A stretch of DNA of 64,000 nt from Ehretia macrophylla (GCA_037974665.1 CM075767.1:31211498-31275497), one strand, 5' to 3'. Shown: positions 10,656 to 25,474, counted from the first letter of the stretch. Program-made: numbers and translations. The notes: generated by a model from the sequence alone, not told the origin.

Positions 10656-13026
10656 TCATGACAGGTAATATATCACAGTAGTAGGACAACAAAGTAGGTT
10701 GTCTCTGGACAGTCATAAGATTGCACATTGACAGGAAAACAAGCAGGACACGATAAGACAGGAAATTTCACTTGAAAGGCATATAGAGTTATATGAAAAT
10801 TAAATGGGCAGCCATGTAACACATGTAAAACAGGACATATAACTCATTAAGAAGCCCACGTAATCAAGTGATAAGATTATTCAACATGCAGTGAAATTAA
10901 CATGGGTTCGGTAGCAAGAAAAGCTTATTTGACAACATGCCATGGTCAAATTCACATTTGAAATTATAAAACATTTATGGGCAGCCCACTAAGCATATAA
11001 TTTCCACACAATAACCAAAAGATCAACACTTAGCAAAACTACCTAGTCATTAGGGTTTCCATTTCATGCTTAATTGTGTGATTAAAACCTTAAGTCAACT
11101 CAAAATCATTCTCAAGTCATGCATCATTCAATTCAAGCATCCTCAAGTACTCAAAACAGTCCTCATAACATCCCAACACCATATTTCCACACAATTAGAA
11201 CCACAAGAGAGGTTACAACAATTTTTCCAAGCACGTAGCTAAATGAAACCTTTACTGCAATAGGCTGTTTTCCCACAATCAATAGGATAATCAAACAATC
11301 TCCAAATTCAGTGAATAAGATGTCAAATTAAATCTTAAGAAGTTAAATAAAATAAGAAACAATCCTTGCATCAATTGGAGTTCAGAATCATTATTTATAG
11401 CCGAAACAGTGAGGTAGCACAAAACTGTCCAGATTTGCACACTTTTCAGAAATTTACGTTTTTGAGGTCCTTAGGGTCCGTTTTAGCTTTGGTCCATTTC
11501 TGACAAAATTGTCCAGAACTGAAAAATATAGAAGTACACCAAATTTCATGCATTTTGGACATCATTTGATAGTCAAATATGGTTCGTTCCACAAGGTCAG
11601 TGCATTTGCCAAAACCTGCTTCATTTTTCCAGATTTCCAGATTTGGTCACATTTTAAAGATTTGCCATTTTGAGGACCTTAGAATCACAATTAGCTTTGG
11701 CCTATTACTGGTAAACATGTTCAAAACTGTCCAAAATAGTCACCTACCAATTTTCAAGCGTTTTCAACATCATTTGCTTAGCCAAACGTACCTCGAACAG
11801 ACTGGTCAGAGAGCTGTCAACAATTTCGACTTCACCTAGCATCATTTTCAAGCCAAGATCTTGCCATCCATGGTTGTTTAAGCTTATGAACGACCATATA
11901 TCTCAAGTACAGAAGCAAATACACACATTCATGAGCATGAATGTGAAATTTTGAAGAGTTTTCAAAAGGTTTTAACCCTCACCTTAGCAATCAACCACAA
12001 AAATGCTCAAAACCTTTGTTGATGCACAACCTTCTCCTTCTCCTTGCTTAGGCGACAACCCAACCAGCTTTTCTCTATTTTTCCTAGCTTAGTGATCAAA
12101 CTCTTAGTGCATGCATGTAGTTAGGACTTGAAGAAATGAAATGGAAGCTTAGTAACTCACCTAGGCCGAAAATGGAGCTTCAATGCACATGCATGAGGAT
12201 TTTTGAACTCTAGCTAGCTTGCTTCGACTTTCTTGATGGCTACTTGACTTGATTTGCTATGTTGTGAGGGAGAGAAGCTATGGAGGTAGCAATGTGCACC
12301 TAGGGCCGAGAGAGAGAGAGAACTGAGAGGGAATTGAGAGAAAGAAAGAGAAATAAAAGAGAAGTGAATGTTTTGAGCACTTGGTCGGCTATTGCTTTGC
12401 AAATTCTGATTTTTTGTGTTGTCTTTAGTGTGATGTTTGAATTGTTAGTGGAGAATGGTGATGTAGCCGAGATGGTGGCTTAGTGTTTAGCAAAGTGTGG
12501 CTTTGATGTAAGCAAAAGGTATGACAATGTGAAGATTTGTCTCAAGCATGCATGAATAAATTATGTTGCTCAAATTTTTCTCTCAAGAACATGGTGTGGT
12601 CGGCCAAGGGCTTGCAATTGCTGAAAATTCAGATTATATTTAATGCATTTTAGATTATAATAAGGGTGAAATTTGAGGTGCATTGGTTTTGGGTGAGAAT
12701 AAAGAATAAGGAATGTTTTGTTTTTAGTAAATTTTTGTCTTCTAGTGAATTGGTTTAGGATTATTATATTGATAGTGGACTTTGTAGGATTGTTTAATAG
12801 TCAAGTGCTTCGTGAAATATGCTTTCTTGATTAGCGTGAAGGCACGCTTTCCTAGGTCTAGGCATGCACTACGAGGTAGGACACGAACTACGAGACGAAC
12901 GCACGTTTTTCAAGTAATTGCACGCAACCCTAAATGAATGCACGTAATTCAATGCATGGCACATAAAATGACCACAATTCTTAAACCTAGGTCATGACAC
13001 GCAAATCTAGGTTAGGGCACACGAAG

Positions 13027-16000
13027 CTAGGTTTCGCACGCAAATCGGGGTCGGGCCTCACATCCTCCCCTCCTTAAAAGAATTTCGTCCCGAAATTCAA
13101 TATTACCTTGAAATAATGCTGGATACTGCTGCTCCATCTGGTCTCGCCTTTCCCACGTTGGTTCTTCGACTCCATGATGATCCCACAGCACTTTCACCAT
13201 AGGTATAGTTCTGTTGCACAACTTCCGATCCTGCTGGTCTAGGATCCAAATGGGCTTCTCCTCGTAGGACAAGTTCTCCCGAAGCTGCAACGGCTCTGGC
13301 TCAAAGATATGCGACGGGTCAGGATGATACTTCCGCAGCATCGAAACATGAAAGACGTCGTGAACATTGGGGAGGTTCTGGGGTAGTGCTAGGCGATACG
13401 CCAACTTGCCAACCTTCTCAACTATCTCAAATGGTCCTACAAATCTCGGGCTCAATTTTCCACCCTTGCCATGCTTAATCAGTCCCTTCCGGGGTGATAT
13501 CTTCAAGAACACCTTGTCGCCAACCTCAAACTCGAGACTCCGTCTCCGTCGGTCTGCATAACTTTTCTACATACTCTGGGCGGTAAGCATCCGTTTCCGG
13601 ATGAGGTGGATGTTATCAACAGTCTTCATCAGTTCAGGTAAAAGGGTCGGGTCAAAAGTCTTCGTCTCACCTACTTCATCCTAATAGATTGGGGATTGAC
13701 ACTTACGTCCATACAGCGCCTCAAAAGGGGCCATCCCGATCGTGGCCTGATAACTATTGTTGTAGGCGAACTCTGCTAGAGATAGATATTTCTCCCAGCC
13801 TTTCCCGAAGTCTAACACACATGCCCTCAGCATATCCTCCAAAATCTGAATAGTTCTCTCCGATTGACCATCCGTTTGAGGGTGATAAGCCGTGCTAAAA
13901 CTCAATTTCGTCCCCAAAGCTTCTTGCAATCTCTTCCAAAAGCGGGAAGTAAAACGAGGATCCCTATCCGATACAATACTCACAGGCATCCCATGCAATC
14001 TTACAATCTCCGCCACATACATATCTCCCAGTTTCTCAGGACTATCCTCCTTGTTCATCGGTAAGAAGTGCGCCGACTTAGTCAATCTATCCACTATAAC
14101 CCAAACGGTGTCACGACCCTTTTGTGATCTGGGCAAGTCCATAACAAAATCCATAGTTATATGTTCCCATTTCCATTGAGGAATCTCCAACGGCTAAAGT
14201 AAACCTGCTGGTCGTTGATTATCTGCTTTGACTCTCTGGCAAGTCAAACACCGTGCTACAAACTCCGCAATTTCTCTTTTCATGTTATTCCACCAGTAGT
14301 GTTGCTTCAAATTCCAATACATCTTTGTTCCGCCGGGGTAAATAGTATATCTTGAATTATGCGCTTCCTCAAGAATCTTCTTTTTCAGCTTTGGATCATT
14401 GGGAACACAAACCCGGCTTCTAAACCTCCAAACACCATCATCATGGAACTTGAAATCTGCGTTGCTTTCTTTAATCTTATGAAATTGTTGGTCCTTCTGT
14501 TGAGCCTCTCGCAACTCAGACAACAACGTCGATTGAACTTGGGTAGTGGCAAAAAGTAACCCCTTCTGAGTCAATTGTGGTTTCCACAGAAACGCTTCCT
14601 CCAACAACTCCTACACCTTGACTTCCAGTTTCGCCATGCTTGCTTTTCTGCTTAAGGCATCTGCAACTACATTCGCTTTACCGGGCACATAATTGATTGA
14701 GCAGTTATAATCATCCAAAAGCTCCATCCACCGCCTTTGCCTCATATTCAACTCCTTTTGAGCGAACAAGTATTTCAAGCTCTTATGATCAGTAAATACT
14801 TCAAACTTGTTACCCCACAGATAATGCCTCCATTTCTTGAGTGCAAACACAATAACCGCTAACTCCAAATCATGTGTCGGGTAATTCATCTCATACGGCT
14901 TTGGTTTCCTAGAAGCATATGCAATCACTCTTCCATTTTTCATCAATACACATCCCAGTCCTTCTTTCGAAGCATCGCTATAGATTACAAAACCTTGACT
15001 CCCTTTAGGCAATGCAAGAACTGGTGCGGTAGTCAATCTTTTCTTCAATTCTTGAAAGCTGCTCTCACACTTATCATCCCACACGAACTTGGTTTTCTTT
15101 TGAGTGAGCTTTGTAAGCAGTCCTGCAATCTTAGAGAAATCCTTCACAAACCTCCGATAATAGCCGGCTAAACCAAGAAAACTCCGAACCTCCATAACAT
15201 TTTCCGGCTTCTTCCAAGACATCACTGCATCGATCTTTGCTGGATCTACTGCTATTCCCTCTTGGGATATGATATGCCCCAAAAATGCAATCTGCTACAA
15301 CCAAAATTCACACTTGCTAAACTTTGCATACAATTGGTGCTCTCGAAGTTTCTGCAGTACCAACCGCAGATGTTGCTCATGCTCCGCTTCCGATTTCGAG
15401 TATACCAAAATATCATCAATGAAAATCACCACAAATTGGTCCATGTAGGGTTGAAACACCTTATGCATCAATTCCAAAAAAGCTGTAGGGGCATTAGTTA
15501 GTCCAAAAGGCATCACCACATATTCATAATGCCCATATCTTGTCCTGAAAGCCGTTTTAGGCACATCTTCTTTCTTGATCCGCAACTGATAATATCCTTG
15601 CCTCAAGTCAAGTTTCAAATACACTTTGGCTCCTTGCAGTTGATCAAATAACTCGTCAATCAAGGGAAGTGGGTATTTATTCTTGACGGTCACTTGGTTC
15701 AATCCTCGGTAGTCAATGCATAGCCTCAACGTTCCGTCTTTCTTCTTTATGAAAAGAACTGGCGCACCCCACGGTGAAGAACTCGGTTGAACAAACCCCT
15801 TCTTCAGCAATCCTTGCAATTGGTCTTTCAATTCTTGTAGCTCGGCCGGTGCCATACGATAGGGAGCTTTAGATATCGGCTGGGCGCCAGGCAGCAACTC
15901 TATAACAAACTCGATCTCTCGATTCGGGGGTAAACCGGGTAATTCTTCTGGAACACATCTACATAGTCTTTGATCACAGGCATCTCCTCCAATTTAGCTT

Positions 16001-17615
16001 TATTCAACGGCTTGTTGATAAGGTAAGCCAAGTATCCGCTGCACCCTTTCCTCAAGGACTTCACTGCTTTTGTAGATGAAATGATGGAACTCCCGGTGAA
16101 ATCTCTTCGACACAAAATTTCCAGTATTAGTTGATCAGGTACCTGGAACGTTATAATCTTTGCCCGGAAATTCAGTTGGACATGATGTTTTGCCAGTCAG
16201 TCCATCCCTAAAATGACCTCATAGTCTCGAAAAGGTAATACAATAAGATTGGCTGAGAATTCCCTATCCTTTATTTGGATTTTACATGCTTTACAAGCTG
16301 AACTAGTTACAAGTTTAGAACCCATTGGAGTACCAACTTCTACTTCATATGGCAAACATACAACTTTCAATTTCACATGCTCCACACATAAGGGAGTAAT
16401 AAATGAATGAGTAGCACCCGGATCAATTAACACCTTAACAGGTTGATTAAGTATGAAGAATGTACCTTCAACAACAGCGGTCTCATCTGGAATCTCCTCT
16501 CACTCGATAGCATAGGCTCGAGCCTGGACCCTAGGAACTGGAGTCTTGCCTCTACCGACTGGTTTACCCTGATTCTGCCCTGCCTGACGTTTAGGGCAAT
16601 CCTTGATCTGATGCTGATCACTGCCGCACCTCATACATCGTCCCAAATTCCTCCAACACTGGGCCTCGGTATGCCCCTTCCTGTCACAATATGAACAACT
16701 GACAGACTGAGTAGCAGGTGAACTACCTGTGGATCCACGGGCAGAATAGGCTGATGACGCTTTCGTCGGGCCACGGTTATTCCCTGGTCTGTTCTGGCTC
16801 TGGCCCTGATTGCGACTCTGACTCTGAAATTTCCTCTACTGACCTGGAGACTGGTATGGTTTCTTGTTGGGCTGACTTGAACCGGCTCCATCTAGTTTCC
16901 TCTTCTCAACTCGAGAGGCAGCAGCAAAGAGGGCAGAGTAAGTAGTGATGTCATGAGAAGCTAACTGGTCCTGAATTTCTGGCCTCAATCCAATAGTAAA
17001 TTTCCACATTTTTGCCTCCGGAGTATAAACCATATATTGAGCATAACGGGACAATCGGTCAAAACGAGACTTGTACTAGGCCACCGTCATATTACCCTGG
17101 GTCAGTGCATGAACTCCTCGATCCGCCTCTGCCTGGAGACTGCAGGTACATATTTCTCCTTAAATGCCTTAACGAAATTACCCCACAAGCGAGGTGTCTG
17201 ATCAGTCTCCCACAGTGCCTCTACAGTGTACCACCAGTGCTCGGTATCCCCGTGCAACAGAAATATAGTAAACTCCAATTTCTCTTCATCTGTATAATCA
17301 AGTGGCCTGAAAATATTCTCGACCTCGGACAGCCAAGCCTCTGCTTTCTCATCATTAGCTTCCCCGTAGAATTTAGACGGGAGAAAGTCAAGGAACTCCT
17401 TCATTCTGCTGTCTCCCATGGTTGCCATCATTCCTGTTGTTGATGTTGTTGTTGCTGGCTTCACGAGCATCCTGACGTTCCATCACACGAGATACACGAT
17501 CCATGGCATTTGCCATCATATTAAACATAGCCATACCGGGATTAGTCTGATAGGCATCCCCGGTCTCTTGAGGTTCACCGCTCCTATTAGTAGTATGGGT
17601 ACTAGGGCCAGCCAT
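13027..17615 (-). pseudogene. Decayed gag-pol of internal 1 (Tekay-like chromovirus)
   Basis: The reading starts at the ATG complementary to 17613-17615 (MAGPSTHTTNRSG) and proceeds to a stop inside the 3' LTR at 13027. In order it shows the gag domain (17102-17470), CCHC knuckle region near 16620-16700, aspartic protease motif DPGATHSF in 16197-16433, RT with FIDD in 15295-15897, RNase H and the [13 protein letters not shown] linker (14611-15282), integrase zinc finger (14194-14607), catalytic core (13681-14190), and C-terminal GPF module plus chromodomain (13027-13512). Breaks include CAG-to-TAG at 13567-13569, 14194-14196, 14611-14613 and 16836-16838; TGG-to-stop at 13681-13683 and 16197-16199; TAG at 15295-15297; and frameshifts near 15944-15951, 17101 and 17410. 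It is clearly non-coding now. Confidence 0.93.
13063..13075 (-). other. Polypurine tract of internal 1
   Basis: Sense AAGGAGGGGAGGA lies directly against the 3' LTR start; it is the expected second-strand primer for reverse transcription. Confidence 0.9.
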
Positions 17616-17851
17616 CTAAAGGCACAAATTACGATGCACAATTTATTGAAATATGACAATTAAGAATCTAATGCATATGATATACAACATAATATAGGTG
17701 CAATTCTAAAAACATTTAAGGCATATAAGTCACTTAAGCACATAGAACATAGAAGGCACATTTATCACACAATAACACATAAACAAGTCATCCTAATTAT
17801 CTTAGGGCTCTACCCACGGTCCAAGAGTTAAACCCGGCTTAAGCAATCTAA
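17616..17851 (-). other. Untranslated leader of internal 1
   Basis: AT-rich sequence between PBS and gag ATG. It is nearly identical to the leaders at 28623-28858 and 61050-61271. No feature beyond the retroelement leader is visible. Confidence 0.8.
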
Positions 17852-17863
17852 GCTCTGATACCA
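17852..17863 (-). other. Primer-binding site, tRNA-iMet type (internal 1)
   Basis: Sense TGGTATCAGAGC, complementary to the 3' end of plant initiator-methionine tRNA. It lies 10 bases from the end of LTR-B, as expected for a Ty3/gypsy element. Confidence 0.93.
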
Positions 17864-17873
17864 TTCTTCTACA

Positions 17874-20800
17874 TGTCATGCCCCAACCCGGCCTATAAGG
17901 TTAGACTAGGGTGTGAACTAACATTTAAGTAATATCACGTACTTTGTTGTTTACGAAGATTAACACCTAATGATTTAGTCTAAACTCCAAAGTTCTTCCG
18001 GAAAATCGGCAGCATAACGGCTGTAATTGGCCATTTGGTTTAACCTAATTCTCTGAACGCCTCAAAGTTTACCGTCTCAAATTCATTTCCAACTAAGATT
18101 ATTAATTTATCATCGATTGGATTGCATATTGGTTATTTCGACGTCCCGTTTGGTTTATAGCCTAGCATGATACTATGTCTCGTTGTTTATTTGTCCTCGT
18201 TACAATATACCTGTTGATCTTAGCTCAATAGCAAGTACCTGTTAAGATTGGATAAGTTCATTTACTTAGATCTTAACTAAAGCGTCATAACCTAGGATAG
18301 ATACTATCGGTGATAAAAGCAAACGATCACAGTAGTGTTATGTCTAGCATCAGTCTACTTAATATAAGTACAAGCCAAAATTAGACCCCAAATTACAACG
18401 GGGGTCTTTTACATTAGCAACAACAAGCAACATAAAATAAATGGTCTTCAAGCAGCACAAAGTACACAAGTAGTCACGTTCAAGCAAAACAACAATGACA
18501 GGCAATCACTCCAGGGGTTCATCATTAGGTACATTGTCCTCGGGTTCCTGTACCTGTTCTTCTTCACCTGAGATGATAAAAGAGGGTGAGTCCTTATGAA
18601 CTCAGCGAGGGGGAACGAGAAATAAGTTTTGAAACTCATTTTCCGGTTAAACTTATGAAAATCCCTTTCTCAAACATGAATTCAACAGAAATACAAGTAC
18701 AGAAATAGGAATACCGGTCTTTCCTCCCCGAGGTTCTCTAGGAACCAAGCGAGAATACTTATACACATATTAAAAAGGATACAGTGAGCTTTTGCTCTCA
18801 GATCAGTTGTTGCGCTCGACTTCAAATCATCCCCCAAACACGCCAGGTGGGTGTACTCCGGATGTACCCCAAAATCCTACGACCCAACTCTCCGAGAAAG
18901 TCTAGCCCCCAAGCGAGAGAGGGAATGGGACCATGGTAATCACGGGTGCACCGGCAAGCCCGACGCCGCCCGGTGTGCGTGATCGCTACCATGCCAACAG
19001 GAAAGGTTGCAACCTTGTATGCAATGCACATTCATGACAGGTAATATATCACAGTAGGAGGACAACAAAGTAGGTTGCCTCCGGACAGTCATAAGATTGA
19101 ACATTAACAGGCAAACAAGCAGGACACGATAAGACAGGAAATTTCACTTGAAAGGCATATAGAGTTATATGAAAATTAAACGGGCAGCCATGTAACACAT
19201 GTAAAACAGGACATATAACTCATTAAGAAGCCCACGTAATCAAGTGATAAGATTATTCAACATGCAGTGAAATTAACATGGGTTCGGTAGCAAGAAAAAC
19301 TTATTTGACAACATGCCATGGTCAAATTCACATTTGAAATTATAAAACATTTACGGGCAGACCACTAAGCATATAATTTCCACACAATAACCAAAAGATC
19401 AACACTTAGCAAAACTACCTATTCATTAGGGTTTCCATTTCATGCATAATTGTGTGATTAAAACCCTAAGTCAACTCAAAATCATTCTCAAGTCATGCAT
19501 CATTCAATTCAAGCATCCTCAAGTACTCAAAACAGTCCTCATAACATCCCAACACCATATTTCCACACAATTAGAACCACAATAGAGGTTACAACAATTT
19601 TTCCAAGCACGTAGCTAAATGAAACCTTTACTGCAATAGGCTGTTTTCCCACAATCAATAGGATAATCAAACAATCTCCAAATTCAGTGAATAAGATGTC
19701 AAATTAAAGCTTAAGAAGTTAACTAAAATCAGAAACAATCCTTGCATCAATTGGACTTCAAAATCATTAGTTATAGCCGAAACAGTGAGGTAGCACAAAA
19801 CTGTCCAGATTTGCACACTTTTCAGAAATTTACGTTTTTGAGGTCCTTAGGGTCAGTTTTAGCTTTGGTACATTTCTGAAAAAATTGTCCAGAACTGAAA
19901 AATCTAGCAGCACAACAAATTCCATGCATTTTGGACATCATTTGCTAAGTCAAATATGGTTTGTTCCACAAGGTCAGTGCATCTGCCAAAACCTACTTCT
20001 TTTTCCAGATTTCCAGATTTGGTCACATTTTAAAGATTTGCCATTTTGAGGACCTTAGAGTCAAAATTATTCGGCCTATTTCTGGTAAAAATTTTCAAAA
20101 CTGTCCAAAATAGTCACCTACTAATTTTCAAGCATTTTCAACGTCATTTGCTTAGCCAAACTTACCTCGAACAGACTGGTCAGAGAGCTGTCAACAATTT
20201 CGACTTCACCTAGCATCATTTTCAAGCCAAGATCTTGCCATGCATGGTTGTTTAAGCTTATGAACGACCATATATCTCAAGTACAGAAGCAAATACACAC
20301 ATTCATGAGCATGCATGTGAAATTTTGAAGAGTTTTCAAAAGGTTTTATCCCTCACCTTAGCAATCAACAACAAAAATGCTCAAAACCTTTGTTGATGCA
20401 CAACCTTCTCCTTCTCCTTGCTTAGGCGACAACCCAACCAGCTTTTCTCTATTTTTCCTAGCTTAGTGATCAAACTCTTAGTGCATGCATGTAGTTAGGA
20501 CTTGAAGAAAAGAAATGGAAGCTTAGTAACTCACCTAGGCCGAAAATGGAGCTTCAATGCACATGCATGAGGATTTTTGAACTCTAGCTAGCTTGCTTCG
20601 ACTTTCTTGATGGCTACTTGACTTGATTTGCTATGTTGTGAGGGAGAGAATCTATGGAGGTAGCAATGTGCACCTAGGGCCGAGAGAGAGAGAGAAGTGA
20701 GAGGGAATTGAGAGAAAGAAAGAGAAATAAAAGAGAAGTGAATGTTTTGAGCACTTGGTCGGCTATTGCTTTGCAAATTCTGATTTTTTGTGTTGTCTTT

Positions 20801-21436
20801 AGTGTGATGTTTGAATTGTTAGTGGAGAATGGTGATGTAGCCGAGATGGTGGCTTAGTGTTTAGCAAAGTGTGGCTTTGATGTAAGCAAAAGGTATGACA
20901 ATGTGAAGATTTGTCTCAAGCATGCATGAATAAATTATGTTGCTCAAATTTTTCTCTCAAGAACATGGTGTGGTCGGCCAAGGGCTTGCAATTGCTGAAA
21001 ATTCAGATTATATTTAATGCATTTTAGATTATAATAAGGGTGAAATTTGAGGTGCATTGGTTTTGGGTGAGAATAAAGAATAAGGAATGTTTTGTTTTTA
21101 GTAAATTTTTGTCTTCTAGTGAATTGGTTTAGGATTATTATATTGATAGTGGACTTTGTAGGATTGTTTAATAGTCTAGTGCTTCGTGAAAGATGCTTTC
21201 TTGATTAGCGCGAAGGCACGCTTTCCTAGGTCTAGGCATGCACTACGAGGTAGGACACGAACTACGAGACAAATGCACGTTTTTCAAGTAATTGCACGCA
21301 ACCCTAAATAAATGCACGTAATTCAATGCATGGCACATAAAATGAACACAATTCTTAAACCTAGGTCATGGCACGCAAATCTAGGTTAGGGCACACGAAG
21401 CTAGGTTTCGCACGCAAATCGGGGTCGGGCCTCATA
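17874..21436 (-). repeat. LTR-B (3563 bp), shared by two internal regions
   Basis: It serves as 5' LTR of internal 1 and 3' LTR of internal 2. The outer CA is preserved next to the internal 1 leader; the start is changed to TATGAGG in place of TGTGAGG. It contains the same landmarks as LTR-A: the GA-rich tract near 20680-20740 and the 69-codon frame at 18822-19031. No host gene is inside. Confidence 0.92.
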
Positions 21437-21449
21437 TCCTCCCCTCCTT
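21437..21449 (-). other. Polypurine tract of internal 2
   Basis: Sense AAGGAGGGGAGGA directly against LTR-B, identical to the tract of internal 1. Confidence 0.9.
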
Positions 21450-24400
21450 AAAAGAATTTCGTCCTGAAATTCAATATTACCTTAAAATAATACTAGATAC
21501 TGCTGCTCCATCTGGTCTCGCCTTTCCCACGTTGCTTCTTCGACTCCATGATGATCCCACAGCACTTTCACCATAGGTATAGTTCTGTTGCGCAACTTCC
21601 GATCCTACTGGTCTAGGATCCGAATGGGCTTCTCCTCGTAGGACAAGTTCTCCCGAAGCTGCAATGGCTCTGGCTCCAAGATATGCGACGGGTCAGGATG
21701 ATACTTCCGCAGCATCAAAACATGAAAGACGTCGTGAACATTGGAAAGGTTCTGGGGTAGTGCTAGGCGATACGCCAACTTGCCAACCTTCTCAACTATC
21801 TCAAATGGTCCTACAAATCTCGGGCTCAATTTTCCACCCTTGCCATGCTTAATCAGTCCCTTTTGGGGTGATATCTTCAAGAACACCTTGTCGCCAACCT
21901 CAAACTCGAGACTCCGTCTCCGTCGGTCTGCATAACTTTTCTGCCTACTCTGGGCGGTAAGCATCCGTTTCTGGATGAGGTAGATGTTATCAACAGTCTT
22001 CATCAGTTCAGGTAAAAGGGTCGGGTCAAAAGTCTTCATCTCACCTACTTCATCCCAATAGATTGGGGATCGACACTTACGTCCATACAGCGCCTCGAAA
22101 GGGGCCATCCCGATCGTGGCCTGATAACTATTGTTGTAGGCGAACTCCGCTAGAGATAGATATTTCTCCCAGCCTTTCCCGAAGTCTAACACACATGCCC
22201 TCATCATATCCTCCAAAATCTGAATAGTTCTCTCTGATTGACCATCCGTTTGAGGGTGATAAGCCGTGCTAAAACTCAATTTCTTCCCCAAAGCTTCTTG
22301 CAATCTCTTCCAAAATCAGGAAGTAAAACGAGGATCCCTATCCGATACAATACTCACAGGCATCCCGTGCAATCTTACAATCTCCGCCACATACATATCT
22401 CCCAGTTTCTCAGGACTATCCTCCTTGTTCATCGGTAAGAAGTGCGCCGACTTAGTCAATCTATCCACTATAACCCAAACGGTGTCACGACCCTTTTGTT
22501 ATCTGGGCAAGTCCATAACAAAATCCATAGTTATATGTTCCCATTTCCATTGAGGAATCTCCAACGGCTGAAGTAAACCTGCTGGTCGTTGATGTTCTGC
22601 TTTGACTCTCTGGCAAGTCAAACACCGTGCTACAAACTCGGCAATTTCTCTTTTCATGTTATTCCACCAGTAGTGTTGCTTCAAATCCCGATACATCTTT
22701 GTTCCGCCAGGGTGAATAGTATATCTTGAATTATGCGCTTCCTCAAGAATCTTCTTTTTAAGCTTTGGCTCATTGGGAACACAAACCCGGCTCCTAAACC
22801 TCCAAACACCATCATCATGAAACTTGAAATCTGCGTTGCTTTCTTTAGTCTTCTGAAATTGTTGGTCCTTCTGTTGAGCCTCTCGCAACTCAGACAACAA
22901 CGTCGATTGAACTTGGGTAGTGGCAAAAAGTAACCCCTTCTGAGTCAATTGTGGTTTCCACAGAAACGCTTCCTCCAACAACTCCTGCACCTTGACTTCT
23001 AGTTTCGCCATGCTTGCTTTTCTGCTTAAGGCATCTGCAACTACATTCGCTTTACCGGGCACATAATTGATTGAGCAGTTATAATCATCCAAAAGCTCCA
23101 TCCACCGCCTTTGCCTCATATTCAACTCCTTTTGAGAGAACAAGTATTTCAAGCTCTTATGATTAGTAAATACTTCAAACTTGTTACCCCACAGATAATG
23201 CCTCCATTTCTTGAGTGCAAACACAATAGCCGCTAACTCCAAATCATGTGTCGGGTAATTCATCTCATACGGCTTTGGTTTCCTAGAAGCATATGCAATC
23301 ACTCTTCCATTTTGCATCAATACACATCCCAGTCCTTCTTTCGAAGCATCGCTATAGATTACAAAACCTTGACTCACTTCAGGCAATGGAAGAACTGGTG
23401 CTGTAGTCAATCTTTTCTTCAATTCTTGAAAGTTGCTCTCACACTTATCATCCCACACGAACTTGGTTTTCTTTTAAGTGAGCTTTGTAAGCGGTCCTGC
23501 AATCTTAGAGAAATCCTTCACAAACCTCCGATAATAGCTGGCTAGACCAAGAAAACTCCAAACCTCCGTAGTATTTTACGGCTTCTTCCAAGACATCACT
23601 GCATCGATCTTTGCTGGATCTACCGCTATTCCCTCTTGGGATATGATATGCCCCAAAAATGCAATCTGCGGCAACCAAAATTCACACTTGCTAAACTTTG
23701 CATACAATTGGTGCTCTCGAAGTTTCTGCAGTACCAACCGCAGATGTTGCTCATGCTCCGCTTCCGATTTCGAGTATACCAAAATATCATCAATGAAGAT
23801 CACCACAAATTGGTCCAAGTAGGGTTGAAACACCCTATGCATCAAATCCATAAAAGCTGCAAGGGCATTAGTTAGTCCAAAAGGCATCACCACATATTCG
23901 TAATGCCCATATCTCGTCCTGAAAGCCGTTTTAGGCACATCTTTCTTCTTGATCCGCAACTGATAATATCCATGCCTCAAGTCGAGTTTCGAATATACTT
24001 TGGCTCCTTGCAGTTGATCAAATAACTCGTCAATCAGGGGAAGTGGGTATTTATTCTTGGCAGTCACTTGGTTCAATCCTCGGTAGTCAATGCATAGCCT
24101 CAACGTTCCGTCTTTCTTCTTTACGAAAAGAACTGGCGCACCCCACGGTGAAGAACTCGGTTGAACAAACCCCTTCTTCAGCAATCCTTGCAATTGGTCT
24201 TTCAATTCTTGTAGCTCGGCCGGTGCCATACGATAGGGAGCTTTAGATATCGGCTGGGTGCCAGGCAGCAACTCTATAACAAACTCGATCTCCCGATTCG
24301 GGGGTAAACCGGGTAATTCTTATGGAACACATCTGCATAGTCTTTGATCACAGGCATCTCCTCCAATTTAGCTTTATCCGACGGCTTGTTGATAAGGTAA

Positions 24401-25474
24401 GCCAAGTATCCGCTGCTCCCTTTCCTCAAGGACTTCACTGCTTTTGTAGATGAAATGATGGAACTCCCGGTGAAATCTCTTCGACCCAAAATTTCCAGTA
24501 TCGGTTGATCAGGTACCCGGAACGTTATAATCTTTGCCCAGCAATCCAGTCGGACATGATGTTTTGCCAGCCAGTCCATCCCTAAAATGACCTCATAGTC
24601 TCGGAAAGGTAATACAATAAGATTGGCTGAGAATTCCCTATCCTTAATTTGGATTTTACATGCTTTACAAGCTGAACTAGTTACAAGTTTAGAACCCATT
24701 GGAGTACCAACTTCTACTTCATATGGCAAACATACAACTTTCAATTTCACACGCTCCACACATAAGGGAGTAATAAATGAATGAGTAGCACCCGGATCAA
24801 TTAACACCTTAACAGGTTGATTCAGTATGAAGAATGTACCTTCAACAACAGCGGTCTCATCTTGAATCTCCTCGCACTCGATAACATAGGCTCGAGCCTG
24901 GACCCTAGGAACTAGAGTCTTGCCTCTACCGGCTGGTTTACCCTGATTCTGCCCTGCCTGATGTTTAGGGCAATCCTTGATCTGATGCTGATCATTGTCG
25001 TACCTCATACATTATCCCAACTTCCTCCAACACTGGGCCTGGTATGCCCCTTCCTGTCACAATATGAACAGCTGACGGACTGAGTAGTAGGTGAACTACC
25101 TGTGGATCCGCGAGCAGAAGAGGCTGATGACGCTTTCGTCGGGCCACAGTTATTCCCTGGTCTATTCTCGCTCTGGCCCTGACTGCGACTCTGACTCTGA
25201 AATTTCCTCTGCTAACTTGGAGGCTGTTATGGTTTCTTGTTAGGCTGACTCGAACCGGCTCCATCTAGTTTCCTCTTCTCAACACGAGAGGCAGCAGCAA
25301 AGAGGGCAAAGTAAGTAGCGAAGTCATGAGAAGCTAACTGGTCCTGAATTTCTGGCCTCAATCCAATAGTAAATTTCTACATTTTTGCCTCCGGAGTACA
25401 AACCATATATTGAGCATAACGGGACAGTCGGTCAAAACGAGCCTCGTACTGGGCCACCGTCATATTATCCTGGG

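Larger units (their letters stand above)
9498..13062 (-). repeat. LTR-A (3565 bp)
   Basis: In sense orientation it runs from TGTGAGGCCCGACC (plus end 13062) to GGGGCGTGACA (plus start 9498), with TG...CA termini, and is preceded by the PPT. The left flank is 5S spacer ending in CTGTG at 9493-9497. It contains a GA-rich (sense CT-rich) tract near 12308-12365, a conserved module and 69-codon frame near 10446-10655, and the acidic frame after a splice-acceptor-like site at 10130-10192. No gene beyond these is seen. It aligns along its length with LTR-B with scattered substitutions and small indels. Confidence 0.93.

Noticed and set aside
12214-12402. Ser-rich 62-codon frame in LTR-A, repeated in LTR-B
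   Set aside because: It comes from a GA/CT-rich microsatellite-like tract and is not kept in LTR-D or LTR-G.
13367-15501. Plus-strand frames opposite internal 1 (for example 13892-14179, 14872-15171)
   Set aside because: They are antisense shadows of integrase, RNase H and RT coding sequence and repeat in the same way in the other copies.
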